A program made the position numbers and the translations under genes. The notes below the pieces were generated by a model. That model had not been told where the DNA came from. It did no database searches and saw nothing but the letters and a program-made list of their open reading frames with translations. A stretch of 64,000 nucleotides of DNA, taken from Distichodus sexfasciatus (Eukaryota; Chordata; Actinopteri; Characiformes; Distichodontidae). This document shows positions 17,329 to 28,008 of the stretch, in pieces (the stretch's first letter is position 1; each line of letters opens with the position of its first letter). The stretch lies in the NCBI GenBank assembly GCA_032718565.1, contig JAVGVS010000453.1:1-64000 (forward strand), given 5' to 3'.

Positions 17329-17502
17329 GGTCTGGATCTGAGAGTGGAGCACACACACGGCTTCAGCCATCATGGTGAAGGAGGACACTACTACATAGAC
17401 ACCACGCCAGACACAGTGGAGTACCTGGGATACTTCCTGCCGGCCGAGTTCATTTACCGCATCGATCGCCCCGTTGAGACCCACAACGTCGGCAGAGACT
17501 GA
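17329..17502 (+). CDS. C11orf54 homologue exon 8 (metal-binding His cluster, stop)
   Basis: Encodes GLDLRVEHTHGFSHHGEGGH, then DTTPDTVEYLGYFLPAEFIY to ETHNVGRD and TGA. Histidines of the H-x-H and downstream H that bind zinc in the family are all present. The terminal residues match the human end closely. Confidence 0.88.
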   Translation, partial: GLDLRVEHTHGFSHHGEGGHYYIDTTPDTVEYLGYFLPAEFIYRIDRPVETHNVGRD

Positions 17503-18300
17503 ACACTTCGAGTTACAAAGTCCCTACTTATGTAAACAGCACTGACTTTGACCTTAATGACCAAACGATGTTGAATCATTTGCACAAATGTCACATCTGA
17601 TTAAAGAAGGATGGTTAAAGGTGATCTGAAGACTTTCCTGTCTTTCGCTATACTTGAAATGTTCCAAAACAACGTGCAACAACGTTGCAAGACCGTTGTT
17701 CATTTGTGGTCTGTACTGCTTTGGCCTTTCAGCCTTTTTCTTCTTATTCTCATTTGAAAATGTATATTATTTTACATAGAAATACCACATTAACATGTAC
17801 ATTAAAAAAAATCTAAATTAACATTTAAATTGTGATATAGTTCCAGTTTAAAACGTTTTTTTAATGGTTCAATATTAAAACTGTTAAAAATACTGCAAAC
17901 CTGATTTGGGTGGACAAAAATATACAAAAATTTATACACATTTTCTTTTAGCAGAAGTATCCAAATATATAGGCTGTAGTTTTAGTGAGACTATATATAT
18001 GTAGATTAAATATAAAAAGGGCAGTACTCCAAACTGGACCAACAGGTCTAACAGTCAGACCATTTACAGTAAATAATAGCTTGAAGTTTGAGCCTTAAGT
18101 CAAAATGTCCACACACACACACACACACACACTTTCTGAAAGGTAATTAATGTATAATGTATTTTTTTTAAACATATTTTTTATTACAGCATTTTTACAC
18201 ATTAAATATTTACTTTTTTGTATTTGGTTTATATATTTATTGTGGTGAAAACTGAAGAGCAATTGTAAGAGATATAAGAATACAGCGATTACACGATCTC
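17503..18300. other. 3' flank of C11orf54 homologue and intergenic sequence
   Basis: AT-rich. ATTAAA near 17599 could be the polyadenylation signal. A (CA)n run lies at about 18111-18132. No exon seen. Confidence 0.5.
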
Positions 18301-18750
18301 ACGCGCACACGCACATGCGCAGCTCGACTTTTGGTTCCGTATTCGCGCGTGGGCCAGAAAACGCGAGGCACTCGCGCGTGCCGCCTCTGCTGTCACTGCC
18401 GTCGTTCTAACCAATTTACGTGGTTAAATAACGTTATCTTTAGCGTTTGTTTATCCAGCTCCGTCCCTCCTACTCTTTACTCCCGGAAAACTAATCGACG
18501 GCTCGCCAACAGGTTTGTCCTAAACTCTGGTTTGATCCCACCGGCGCCAGTTTTAACGTTCATAAGGATAGCGTTTGTGCTCGTGTTAGCCGGGCTAAGC
18601 TACATGCTAAATCTCGCGCTGTTCGGTAGTGCTCGCCCACTGGTCGCCTCAAACTTACTAACACCAACACATAAAAAGTTAACGCGAGTCGTTTACGTTA
18701 TAAATAACATTTTTGCACCTGAAGAGAAGGAAATACAACAACACGCAACC
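18300..18750 (+). promoter_or_regulatory. spata22: CpG-rich promoter and 5' UTR of SPATA22
   Basis: CpG density jumps here relative to the AT-rich flank, with blocks such as TATTCGCGCGTGGG and CACTCGCGCGTGCC. There is no obvious TATA box at a fixed distance. The ORF that runs through it into exon 1 (from 18331) includes stops in other frames and is mostly 5' UTR. Confidence 0.55.
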
Positions 18751-18787
18751 ATGAGGAGAAATGAGAATAACAAGCGACCGACGGCAG
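18751..18787 (+). CDS. spata22: SPATA22 exon 1
   Basis: ATG AGG AGA AAT to GCA G, donor GTAGGA. The short N-terminal exon ends in Thr-Ala-Gly, as in mammals. Confidence 0.9.
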
Positions 18788-21700
18788 GTAGGATAAATCA
18801 TCTTTAAACATTTTACATTGTACATATTTAATGTTTTATGCCCCTGTAAATTTTGATGCCCACTGATACATTTTAATGTCGTGTCACTGTAAATCTCTTT
18901 TCTTTGTAATATTCAGTGTTGCTGTAGTTTGACCATGAGTCCATGTCAGGGAGGACACAGGGTTCTACACCTGTGTTTATTTTAGTTCTTCTTTAGCTTT
19001 GACTGATTTCTTTCCAGCAATTACTGTTGTTTCAAAGTAATTCATTACATTACAGTATTACTCTCTAAATTGTGAGGTGTTACACCAGGGATCCCCGACC
19101 ACCGGGCCGCGAACCAGTACTGGATTGTGGATCTTTTTGTGCCTGGCCACACAGAAAGAATTTAAAACTTGTTTCCCCCAAAATATGTTATTTTTATTGA
19201 CCATCTGTGCCTCATAGGTGATGGTAAGGCAACTTACTTGGTGAATAGTTGAAATATTATGCACTTTATTGTATTCTGTTACACCTCTCACGTCTGAAAC
19301 TGGCCCGTGGTGTCAAAAAGGCTAGGGACCACTGTGTTACAGGACTTGTGCATTACTTTTGAATTACTTTCACCTAAATAAATGTGAAAGGACTTGGCAT
19401 TTTAAAATGCCAAAATGTAGTTTACTGTAGTTCATTCTACATCCAGTGGAGGGCGATCTGACACACAATCTGTAGGAAATGGCTCTTTTAGTCGCCAAAA
19501 TTTCCTCTTGTGACTAATGCGCGTTGCGGAAATACATAACTAGTATAATATTACTTAAATGTTATAAGTAATGGCTTACATTACAGCGTTTCAGTAAACT
19601 GTACTTCGTAACACATTATTCCCAACACTGGCCGGAGCTCAATACTTAAGTGAAACCCAGGTGCTTTATATCGAAAAACAATTTACAAATCCTGTCCTAG
19701 CTCCCAGTGTCTTCCTCGACATTGACTCTGTGGTTGAGTTTTGAACTGTGGATGTAGTACGACCTACACATGTGGAATTGTCTTCAGTATGTGCTTTTTA
19801 GACATAACCTTTATAATTTCTTTCTTATTAAACTTTCTCTTACACCGACACGTTCTCTGTTATGCTTCAGGTTGTTTGTCTGTGCCGCTGTTTAACCAAA
19901 AGAAGCGCAGCAGGTTGCCTTTAACTTCTAACCCGTCAGGGAGTGATGTGATGTGCCCTGGTAGTGAGTACAGAGACCTGCAGAGCTTTACTCCAACATC
20001 ACACACATCCTGTATGTCCTACACACACTCCATCACCTAATACAACTAACATTTCCTAATTACATGGACAGTCTCCTTTCAGCAGCTTGGAGTTGTAGTG
20101 CTGGAGGTAACAAACGCAATGATTTGTGTTTGTTCAGACACCATGGGATACCCTCAGGTATCGACAAATCAGCCACCTTCAGTGCAGAGAAGTCAGTGGG
20201 GCCCGAGAGCCGACCAGCCACCTCAGCAAACCAACACATGGTCCCCTGCTTCCTCTGGATCTGCCGAACGAGGATACACACCCATTCCTCACCCGCGCAA
20301 ACCTGACTTTACTTGGTATGTTAATGTCTAGTATGCTGATCATTTTATCAGACAAACGTTTGCAGTGAATACAGTGAGTGCATGGGCAGTCATGGAATTA
20401 CTACTCTTATGCTTTAAACCAGGTCTTTGGTATATAGTCCTTGCGCTTGCCACTCTCTTCATCCCACAAGCCGCTTCGATTTGTATTTCCAGGTCACAGA
20501 CAGGGTCTCAGAGACCCCCAGATAGACAGGATGTAGTGGCAGCCGCTCCAGGCCCCAGATTTCCTGGTGTCGGTGGAAGCGCTCCCCCCCAGCCAGGCCC
20601 GCCGGTTGGCAGGCGACCCGTGAACCCTGCTTCGTCGAGCAGGCAGACAGATCCACCCCGAGGGCCCTTCACCCCTGAGCAGCCTGCGTCTACTCCAGCA
20701 CACAGCCGGTCACCCAGGGCTCCTGCTCAAAACTCACAGTGGACCTTCAAATCCACCAGACAGCGGGGCGGGGGAACGTGGCCCGAGAGCAGTTTTGCCA
20801 CTCAGAGCAGAGAGAGCAGCGTAGGGAAGCAGGTATCGATGTGTGCAAAGTTGAATTAATAATGGAGGGAAGCAGGAAGACTTTCTGAAATACTAACCAG
20901 GGCAAAAGCCAGTATGTACACTCATCAGTAACCTTAATTAGGAACACTTAATACAGTAATACATCAACATACGTCGTTAATTGGATCGACAATAGGTGGC
21001 TTAAGTCGAATAAATCCCCTAAAAAAACTAAAAAGACGACCGTAGCCCTCTATAAAGATATCTTTAATAGCGCTATCACATAGAAATGCAAGGTCATTTA
21101 GTAACTAGAGCGCGTGTTTCCGCAAGAAAAAACGGAGTGTGGTTGCATGCTATTAGCAAAAGCACACTTAACATTAGCATCATTAACCTAAAAAGGTAGC
21201 ATTAGCATTGTTAGAATTAGCGTCGTAAGAATTAAATATTTAGCATCATTAGCATTAGCACAGTTTGTATTAGCATGGTTAGCATTAAAATGGTTAAAAC
21301 TAGCAATGTTCGCATTAGGGTACTGAATATTAGCATGGCTAGCATTAAAAGTGTTCGAATTAGCATTGAAAGAATGAAATATTTAACATTATTAGCATTA
21401 GCACAGTTTGTGTTAGCATGGTTGGCAATAAGATGTTAAAACTAGCAACGTTAGCTTTAGCATACTTAATATTAGCATGACTAGCATTAAAAGTGTTCGA
21501 ATTGCATCGTTAGCATTAGCACAGTTGGTATTAACATCGTTAGCTTACTTTTTTCAAGAATTAGCATGAAAAAGTTAGCATTAGCATCGTTGGCGTTAGC
21601 ATAGTTAGCATTAGCAGGTGTACAGTCTGTTAGAAAAAGGTTTGCAGTGAATTGACGGCCTTTGTTTAACTAATAAATAAACTTAATAACTACATTTTCA

Positions 21701-24447
21701 GCAGCTGGTGATAAAGTTGATCTTCAGCATCAGGGGCGACGTTTCATTTCCTAATTTCAGGGACATTCTTCTTGAGAGCAACTTGGGGTTAAGGGTCTTG
21801 ACCCCGTGGTGGTAGTCCTGGAGGAAGGATTCAAACCCACGACCTCTAGGTCCAGAGGCGAGCGTCCTTCCCACTAGACCACCACCGACGCCAAATAGAC
21901 CCCCAGATAAACAGATAGGTTTAGAATGGTCATTAATGACATGAATCGTCCTGTTCTTAAAAACTGACCTCTGACGAAGGGCTAGAGGAGAAATAACTCA
22001 GAATCTACATGGTACTTATACAAATGGTTATTAATGAACACTTTTGTTCTTCTTTTATCGTGGTCAGGAACAGAAGAAATCATCGGACTTCCAGGCAAAG
22101 CCATCCACGGCCAGATCCTTGCGAATCCTGACCGCTGTTATCGAGGGCATGAGACACTGGGGCCAGTACAAGGACAAAGTTCCCATGACGTTTGAGATTT
22201 TTGGTGAGGAATCACTGACCACCAGAGTTAGCCGTCTAGCTTTCTGAAGCCTGCTGTTGTAAAAATGGTAATCTCGACTCTTCTCTTGTCTCAGCCACGC
22301 TCGACTCCGCGGTCACAACTGGAAAATACGGTGCCAAGAACTTCCTTCTGAGGGACGGCAAGGACGCGGTGCAGTGCGTTTACTACGAGAACGTGAGTCG
22401 GTCCGTTGAGTCGGTCCGTTGAGTCGGCATTCGCGTAATCCTGCAGCATCCACTCACTGATCCTTTCAGTTATTGTCTGCAGTAATAGAATTCACATTGG
22501 TGAGGTGCGGAAAAGCCAAAAGGCACGGCCGCTCTGTCTATGATCAGCGATGATGGAGGTCACTCCCGCTTTTAACCCTCATCAAGTCTTGATTATACAG
22601 CTCTTTTTCACCGTTCGATCTCTCTCTCGCTGGGATAAATCAATGCGGAATTGGCAGATTTTGAGTCAACTGATGGGTTGCTTCTTTTGTAATAACAGAT
22701 TCGTGTTATTAGTAGATAGTGTCGGCAGTTGGGCCGTAAATCCCAAGGGTCGTCACGATACGACGCAACACGACACTGTTACTCACTCAGTGGTCAACGG
22801 TTTGACGTCTGCCGATAACGCGACGCCTGCTGCGATACGATTTCAGTTTAATTGTGTTTAGTTTAATTCAGGAGCCAGCGGTCGATTTGAGACAATATCA
22901 GGGTTTCCTGCAGCGCTTTATAGTTCGTTAAGGCGGTCGCCTTGACAACAAATGCCTCTCGGGGGAAATTTTTTAAAAAATTAATTCAATAAATAAATAA
23001 AGACTGCATCACGACGAGGCCGAATAGCGGCATCTATTGGTTAAATATGTTACTGCGCCATCTGGCATCTAGCTCCCGTCGCTAAGCCAACATTCTATCG
23101 AAGCGGTTTTTTGGGGAACGCGCTAAATTTTCCCATAATTGGATAGCATGCAACGACCTGTCGCCGTGGGAAGGACATTTGGAGGTAAGATAATTATTCA
23201 TCTATACTAAATATAAACGAATAAAGTGTCCTATCAACTGTTAGCTCATATCTGCTATTCGGTTTCTCATTAAGACCGGAACTGCTTCCGTTAGAAGGAG
23301 ATCACTGTTTATTTTTCAGTTCAGACATGACCAAATAATCTACACTAAGTGCAAAATAGGACACTAAACAAGGCTCACTCATGGATTTTTATTGACTGGA
23401 GACGAACCCCCACTATGGCGTTTTGGTAATGGGCGTCTGTCAACGTCTTGCTCGGCCCTGAAAAACAACAAACTGCGTTTTTAGAGGCAAAATACTCCAT
23501 CTGATGTTTTTCATAAGGTCTCGCCTTTGAAAATTCTAGAATTTTTAGCTAGTATTGATTAAAAAAACTTTAGATTGTTTGGTTGATTATTTAGTTTGCA
23601 TTATTCCTGGGTTTACTTTTGTTTTATTATACCTGGCTTAGCCATAAAAGAGCCATAGCTTTTAAAAACTATTTTAAAGCTTAGCTAACCAACTAAAATC
23701 TTATTAAGATCGACAATTCGGTCAGTTACTTACCAATGCTAGCGATGTGTTCTCTTACGTTTGATGATTATTTATACGTTTTTTGCGCTGGCATCGCTTA
23801 TTTTTAATATAAATCCTGTGAGCATTCAGTGTTCAGAGCACTAAGCGACCTTTAGCTTAGCACACCAAAAAAGAGACATTGGTGGAGATGGGGGTTTTTA
23901 CCGCAGCACTCAGACGCTTTAAGTCGAAAGCCGATCAACTTTTAGAACAGCGCTGGGCTCGTCAATGTCACTTCTCTCCTGCCGGCCAATCAAAACCCTA
24001 ACGAACTCCACACAGATCTCCACGGGGATCGAACCCGGAACCTTCTCGCTGTGTGGCGGCAGCGCTAACCGCCGTACCTCCGCATCGCCCCGTTTTGGTC
24101 ATTATGTACACCAGTTTGGCTACCGCTTCATTTCCATTAAGCGCGATTGAAACGAGACGTCTTAAAGAGGAGCGATATGATCTTAACCCAACTTTCGAGA
24201 CGGTGGCAGAGACAAGAGTCTTCAAAATGCCGTGAATGTTATTTTGGTCTTGTAGGACCAGGCGCTGCCCAGACTGATCCGAGGTCAGATGCACCGCTGC
24301 GTGGGGAACTACGACAGGGAGCAGGACCTTCTCGTCTGCGCGTCGGTTCGCGCCGCCTCACCCTCCGAGCAGAGAAATGCCCAGGAGGCCGTGAAGACGT
24401 CGGACGCCGAAATGAGAAGCGCGGTCCAGGCGCTCCACGAAATCTGA
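18751..24447 (+). CDS. spata22: SPATA22, meiotic recombination factor (complete, seven exons)
   Basis: Exons 18751-18787, 19871-19960, 20138-20315, 20493-20832, 22068-22203, 22295-22392 and 24256-24447 join to 1,071 nt: 356 residues plus stop, against 363 in human. All introns are GT-AG and all phases agree. The N-terminus (MRRNENNKRPTAG, then CLSVPLFNQKKRSRLPLTSN) and the C-terminal 140 residues (RSLRILTAVIEGMRHW; TLDSAVTTGKYGAKNFLLRD; LPRLIRGQMHRCVGNYD) match the family. The Pro/Gln/Ser-rich middle, exons 3-4, is diverged. Known: SPATA22 binds MEIOB and, with RPA, coats single-stranded DNA at meiotic double-strand breaks. It is required for recombination and fertility. Nuclear, germline. 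No frameshift or missing exon is seen. Confidence 0.95.
19086..19334. mobile_element. hAT-like MITE in SPATA22 intron 1
   Basis: Starts CAGGGATCCCCGACCACCGG and ends GGCTAGGGACCACTG, which are imperfect inverted ends. It is flanked by TGTTACAC and TGTTACAG, an 8-base duplication with one mismatch. Length is 249 bp and there is no ORF of its own. Confidence 0.75.
19871..19960 (+). CDS. spata22: SPATA22 exon 2
   Basis: Acceptor GTTATGCTTCAG. Encodes the conserved CLSVPLFNQKKRSRLPLTSN then PSGSDVMCP. Donor CCTG/GTAGTG. Confidence 0.92.
20138..20315 (+). CDS. spata22: SPATA22 exon 3 (Pro/Gln-rich)
   Basis: Acceptor GTTTGTTCAG. Encodes DTMGYPQVSTNQPPSVQRSQ onward to HPRKPDFT. Low-complexity linker between the conserved ends. 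Donor CTTG/GTATGT. Confidence 0.85.
20493..20832 (+). CDS. spata22: SPATA22 exon 4 (Pro/Ser-rich)
   Basis: Acceptor TTTGTATTTCCAG. 340 nt encoding SQTGSQRPPDRQDVVAAAPG through to SSFATQSRESSVGKQ. Probably disordered. Donor CAG/GTATCG, phase 0. Confidence 0.85.
20950..21720 (+). repeat. TTAGCAT-rich degenerate minisatellite in SPATA22 intron 4
   Basis: From about 21150 to 21625 the heptamer-like words TTAGCAT, GTTAGCAT and CATTAGCAC recur dozens of times with variable spacing and point changes. The flanks are ordinary intron. This is an old simple-repeat expansion on the transcribed strand. Confidence 0.85.
21725..21897 (-). mobile_element. tRNA-derived SINE (inverted) in SPATA22 intron 4
   Basis: Read on the minus strand the right end gives GGTGGTCTAGTGGGAAGGAC, then GTGGGTTTGAATCC. 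These are an A-box-like and a B-box-like tRNA head. The body contains AACTTGGGGTTAAGGGTCTT. Related copies lie at 29.60-29.77 and 36.84-36.97 kb. Confidence 0.7.
22068..22203 (+). CDS. spata22: SPATA22 exon 5
   Basis: Acceptor TTTATCGTGGTCAG. Encodes EQKKSSDFQAKPSTARSLRI then LTAVIEGMRHW to FEIF. Start of the conserved C-terminal region. Donor TTTG/GTGAGG. Confidence 0.93.
22295..22392 (+). CDS. spata22: SPATA22 exon 6
   Basis: Acceptor CTCTTGTCTCAG. Encodes ATLDSAVTTGKYGAKNFLLR then DGKDAVQCVYYEN. Strong donor AAC/GTGAGT. Confidence 0.94.
22393..24255 (+). other. SPATA22 intron 6, repeat-filled
   Basis: About 1.9 kb. Contains the tandem GAGTCGGTCCGTT pair just after the donor. A dispersed repeat (about 23780-23995) is shared with 33.96-34.19 kb. 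An inverted DANA-like SINE head lies at about 24000-24092. No extra exon seen. Confidence 0.6.
24000..24092 (-). mobile_element. DANA/mermaid-like SINE head (inverted)
   Basis: On the minus strand it reads GGGGCGATGCGGAGGTACGG, then GTTCGATCCCCGTGGAGATC. This matches the tRNA-like head of DANA-type SINEs followed by a CTGTGTGGAGTT box. Truncated. Confidence 0.65.
24256..24447 (+). CDS. spata22: SPATA22 exon 7 and stop
   Basis: Acceptor TTTTGGTCTTGTAG. Encodes DQALPRLIRGQMHRCVGNYD then REQDLLVCASVRAASPSEQ to HEI and TGA. The Arg-x-x-His-Arg-Cys-Val-Gly-Asn-Tyr-Asp block is the strongest match to mammals. Confidence 0.95.
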   Translation, partial: DQALPRLIRGQMHRCVGNYDREQDLLVCASVRAASPSEQRNAQEAVKTSDAEMRSAVQALHEI

Positions 24448-24617
24448 CGCGAAGGAACCGGCAGTCTTCCTAAACGTTCTTCTTTTAGTTGGAGTTTGGT
24501 TCAAAATAACCGCTTTTTTGCTTTTTATTATGAGTTCGACTTGAATGTTTGGTTCAAAAGACGAATATTGCAGTGTTGCATGTTCGCTTCAGGAAAAAAC
24601 AAAGCTCTGTTTGGTTA

Positions 24618-24632
24618 ATTAAAGGTTTTATT
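24618..24632. terminator. overlapping convergent polyadenylation signals
   Basis: ATTAAA at 24618-24623 lies 171 bases after the SPATA22 stop on the plus strand. TTTATT at 24627-24632 reads AATAAA on the minus strand and would end the LHFPL-family transcript. The two are 3 bases apart, so the tail-to-tail genes would share a termination zone. Confidence 0.5.
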
Positions 24633-26849
24633 ACAAAGGGCAAAACACACAACAGCAAGTCTGGTTAAGGGTTCGAGAGTTAAGCAAACACAAGAATGAG
24701 GTAATATCTGAAAAATAGATCTTTCCAAAAAAAGGGGAGGAGACCAATCTTCTTTTTCTTTTTAAACACGAACAACCATCACACATCATTATTTACAGGC
24801 AAAATCACACAACGGAAACTCCGAACGACTAATCTACAGAGTCAGCTTAACCAGTGGTCAGACTTAACACGTTAATAAAGGACGGAAGTGGGAGCGACCG
24901 CGCCGAGGGTTACTGTAATTACGGCGGCGCGGCGGCGCCTCTTTCTCCTCAGAGGGACTTCGACGCTCCTTAGCGCTTTTGCCGATGTTTTCAGATCCCG
25001 CCGTCCATACAGGCAAGGCAGTCGGTCAGGGATCGGGAACGTTCTTTAAAAAAAAAAAACAAATCGAAAGGAAGTGGTAAAAGGTTTAAAGGCTTACACG
25101 TTACTCACACTTTGGGGACACAACTCACTCGGGTTTGGCTTCGTCGGAACGGAATATCAGCGCATGCTTGAAGACGCGATCGAAAGGAAAGCATAAAGTG
25201 GTGGGGGGAATGAGCTCACAGCATCATGTAACCCACTCGCGACACACTACACAATTCACTTAGCAAACAGAAGATTAGAGAAAGGGTTAGGGCCAGGTTT
25301 CGGCTTTTGGAAAGTCCGTTGGAGCACCGATGATTCTGACGATTTATTTATTTTTTTGCTGTATTGCTGTGTAAAGGGTAAACACATCCACGAAGATAAC
25401 GGCATAACCTTAACTTGCTCAGCGTTCAGCTTAAGGCCTCGTCCACACGGACGTTCAAAATGAACGCTCTCTGAACGCCATACACGGTTTTGCTGCGTTT
25501 TGTAGCTGCGTTCCATTGGCGTTTCACCGGCGTTCGCAATAGCGTCGTTTTCCACACGTTCGTCGGGATTTTGACGCCAAGAAAACGTTGCACGCAGCGT
25601 TTATTTGACGCCGGCCGAACGCCCGTGTGGACGCTTTCATTTGCTCCAACGAGCAGAAAAAACGGTCGGCGTTCAGTCGGCGCTCACCCGGTGCCACGAA
25701 CGCCAGAAAAAGCCCTGGTTCAGACGTCCGTGTGAACGAGGCCTAAGTAAACCCCCTTTAAAAAAAAAAAAAAAACTTCGCAAACGTCAAACTGCAGAAT
25801 TGGAACCCGAGGCGTTTTGCGACAAATGCACGAGACGGAGGGGAAAGGGGGAAAAAAAACTGGGAAGCATTTACCAAAAAACCCCCACAGTTTCAGCAGA
25901 ATTAAAAGGTAACCTGATCAAGGTACTGGAGTCTTCTTAGTCACGGTTTTAAAAAAAGGCACAAGTCGGTTAGGGCGGAAAAGGGGTTTCGTGTATAGTG
26001 TCGACGTCAACTAAGCCCATTTTTTTTTGGCGCATGTTCGTAAGTCTGCAGTGTCTTTATTTGCCTTTCCTCCTGATCCGGAATGTTCTTCCTGAACGAC
26101 GAGACTAACGTAAGGTCACAATAAAAGGGGACAAGACCAGGACGCATGGGGAACCAGGAGGAAACAGTTTGCGCGTCCGCCAGCCATGCTCGTTTCTTTG
26201 ACGGAGAAAGACGTGCCCCTGTCTGACAGTTCGGAGGGAAACAGAAATGAGATACAAACGTTATTAGAAATAAGTGGAAATGCTTCATGGCTGAGGAGAT
26301 TTTTAAGTGTCCGGTTCTTAGAGCTCATTAGCCACAGTGTCGGTTGTTTGTCAGATCCAATCAGATGAAAATACCCAGAATTTTCGCCTTTCCTTTGAGA
26401 CGAGAAACCCACTTTTCCCATGAGCTCGTCCCACGTTCACAGATACTACAGAACGTTAAGTCGTCGTGTGGATTGAAGTCTCCTCTAATTTGAGTTCTAA
26501 AAACGTTCTCCAACATTTTCTTCCGATGTTCTCGATAATCCCTGATCGTTTGGTCAGTCGAGCTCGCCTCTGCTCTTCCTTTTTCCCCGTTCCTCGCATG
26601 TCGAGGAAGAGCCAGTCTCAGAATGTACTGCTCATGCACAGCAAACGTTTACCGTAGCTTAAAAGAAAAATCGCTCGGGCGCAGGTTAGCCGAAGAAAAA
26701 CGACAAAGAAATCGGACGTCCGACCGACGGAACTAGCTTACGAGGGAAGACACATCACACCACGAACACAAGAAGTCTTCTGGGCAAACTCGTTCCAAAG
26801 CGGGAGTCAGGAGGGCGTCCGCTTTTCCACAGGGGTCGGCTTCCAGACT
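24633..26849 (-). other. probable 3' UTR of the LHFPL-family gene, carrying a MITE
   Basis: The stretch between the LHFPL stop and the minus-strand AATAAA has no coding exon. It contains a Harbinger-like MITE (25435-25743) and short poly(A)/(T) runs. A roughly 2.2-kb 3' UTR is plausible but inferred. Confidence 0.45.
25435..25743. mobile_element. Harbinger-like MITE with TAA target duplication
   Basis: The ends are GGCCTCGTCCACACGGACGT and its inverted partner ACGTCCGTGTGAACGAGGCC, near-perfect inverted repeats. TAA lies on both sides (25432-25434, 25744-25746), the 3-base duplication typical of PIF/Harbinger. The GC/CpG-rich interior has multiple GAACGC words. 309 bp, no transposase. Confidence 0.85.
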
Positions 26850-27076
26850 TTATAAAAGCGTGGGCAGCGGGGTGGGCGAGAGCTGCTCCTTGGGGGCGTA
26901 CTTGGCGAAAAATGGCAGGAAGATGGTCAGCATCACGCCCACAATGGCCAACATGTAGCCCCAGCCTATCTGGCACTCGCCCGCGTAGTAGATGTCCGAG
27001 TCGCCGCAGAAAGACTTGACCAGGCTGGAGTTCAGGCCGAAGGGATACACCACAAGTCCGGACGCCATGATGAAAA
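26850..27076 (-). CDS. terminal coding exon of an LHFPL-family tetraspan membrane protein
   Basis: The exon starts after the acceptor TTCTCCCTCCAG and encodes FIMASGLVVYPFGLNSSLVK, then SFCGDSDIYYAGECQIGWGY and a hydrophobic MLAIVGVMLTIFLPFF, ending KYAPKEQLSPTPLPTLL and TAA. The pattern Leu-x-Val-Tyr-Pro-x-Gly, Cys-Gly, a tyrosine, Gly-x-Cys-x-x-Gly-Trp and a last membrane helix is the C-terminal half of LHFPL proteins. These are four-helix membrane proteins related to claudins. It includes the second extracellular loop with its cysteine pair and helix 4. Which LHFPL paralogue it is cannot be settled. Upstream exons should lie at higher coordinates on this strand, but none was found up to 64 kb. 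The in-frame methionine inside the exon is probably not the start. Confidence 0.8.
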
Positions 27077-27151
27077 CTGGAGGGAGAAGAGAAAGAGAGA
27101 GAGAGAGAAGGAGGGAGGATGAGATGAAGGTATGCGTTCGAGCCATTTCTT

Positions 27152-28000
27152 ATGGAAGCCCATTTCTGCCACTAAAAGAAAAAAATCAGAACAAAAAAAA
27201 GTCGAAATTACAAGATAAAAAGTCGAAATTATGAGATAAAAAGTCAGAATTATGAGAAAAGGTCGTAATTATGAGATAAAAAGTCATAATTACGAGATAA
27301 AAAGTTGAAATTATGAGAAAAGGTCATAATTATGAGATAAAAAGTCGAAATTATGAGAAAAGGTCATAATTACGAGAGAAAAAGTCGAAATTACGAGAGA
27401 AAGTCGAAATTACGAGATAAAAGGTCATAATTAGGAGATAAAAAGTCATAATTATGAGATAAAAAAGTCGAAATTATGAGAAGTCATAACTACGAGATAA
27501 AAAGTCAGAATTATGAGATAAAAAGTCGAAATTACGAGATAAAAAGTGAGAATTATTAAATAAAAAGTCGAAATTACGAGATAAAAAGTGGGAATTCTGA
27601 GATTAAAAAAAGTTGAAATTCTGAGATAAAAGGTCATAATTATGAGATAAAAAGTCATAATTATGAGATAAAAAGTCGAAAATATGAGAAAGGAAGTGCG
27701 CATGCGCGCCAGTGGTGCAAAACTTGCCGAAGTCTCTTGCCGAGGCAACTTGTGAATCTACAAGCAAATGCAGTATTTGATTTGTTGTGAAGTCACGTTT
27801 AAAATAGTCCTCGATGTACAATCCATTTGAATCCGAAGTCAAGCCAAAAACGCCAAGTTTGCTTGTGCAAGTGACAGCGGCAGCTTTAGCACAACTGGCG
27901 CGCATGCGCACTTCATAATTTCGTGTTTTTAATCTCATAATTGCGATTTTTAATCTCGTAATTTCGAGATTTTTTTATACTGGCGGAAATGGGCTTCCAT
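27152..28000. mobile_element. TIR element carrying an internal AAAAGTCGAAATTAT-type minisatellite
   Basis: The ends ATGGAAGCCCATTTCTGCCA and the inverted GGCGGAAATGGGCTTCCAT are near-perfect inverted repeats. CATTTCTT and AATTTCTT flank them, an 8-base duplication with one mismatch. From about 27190 to 27690 the interior is a tandem array of about 18-21-bp units (GAGATAAAAAGTCGAAATTA). A non-repetitive core (about 27690-27910) and a short inverted remnant of the array before the right end follow. It lies in the intron just upstream of the LHFPL exon. Confidence 0.85.
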
Positions 28001-28008
28001 AATTTCTT

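Larger units (their letters stand above)
14457..17502 (+). pseudogene. C11orf54 homologue (ester hydrolase / PTD012 family) with decayed 5' exons
   Basis: Exons 4-8 (15958-16059, 16175-16351, 16611-16760, 16980-17096, 17329-17502) join to 720 nt in one frame. Their 239 residues match the C-terminal three quarters of the human protein of about 315 residues. The zinc ligand pattern H-x-H then H is kept in EHTHGFSHHGEGGHYYIDTT. Known: the family is a monomeric zinc protein with esterase activity on a model substrate, found in nucleus and cytosol. Exons 1-3 (14457-14532, 14655-14760, 14941-15009) are still recognisable (HVPNLE; NFPVKG; ICGNPRITDVGGV). They total 251 nt, contain several compensating or uncompensated indels, and exon 2 ends at a GA rather than GT donor. 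A full-length product therefore cannot be made as read. It may be a decaying gene, or one using another start such as the ATG in exon 4 (15966). A complete copy could exist elsewhere. Confidence 0.7.

Noticed and set aside
20060..20368. Alternative ORFs overlapping SPATA22 exon 3
   Set aside because: Shadow frames. Only the frame used is in phase with exons 2 and 4.
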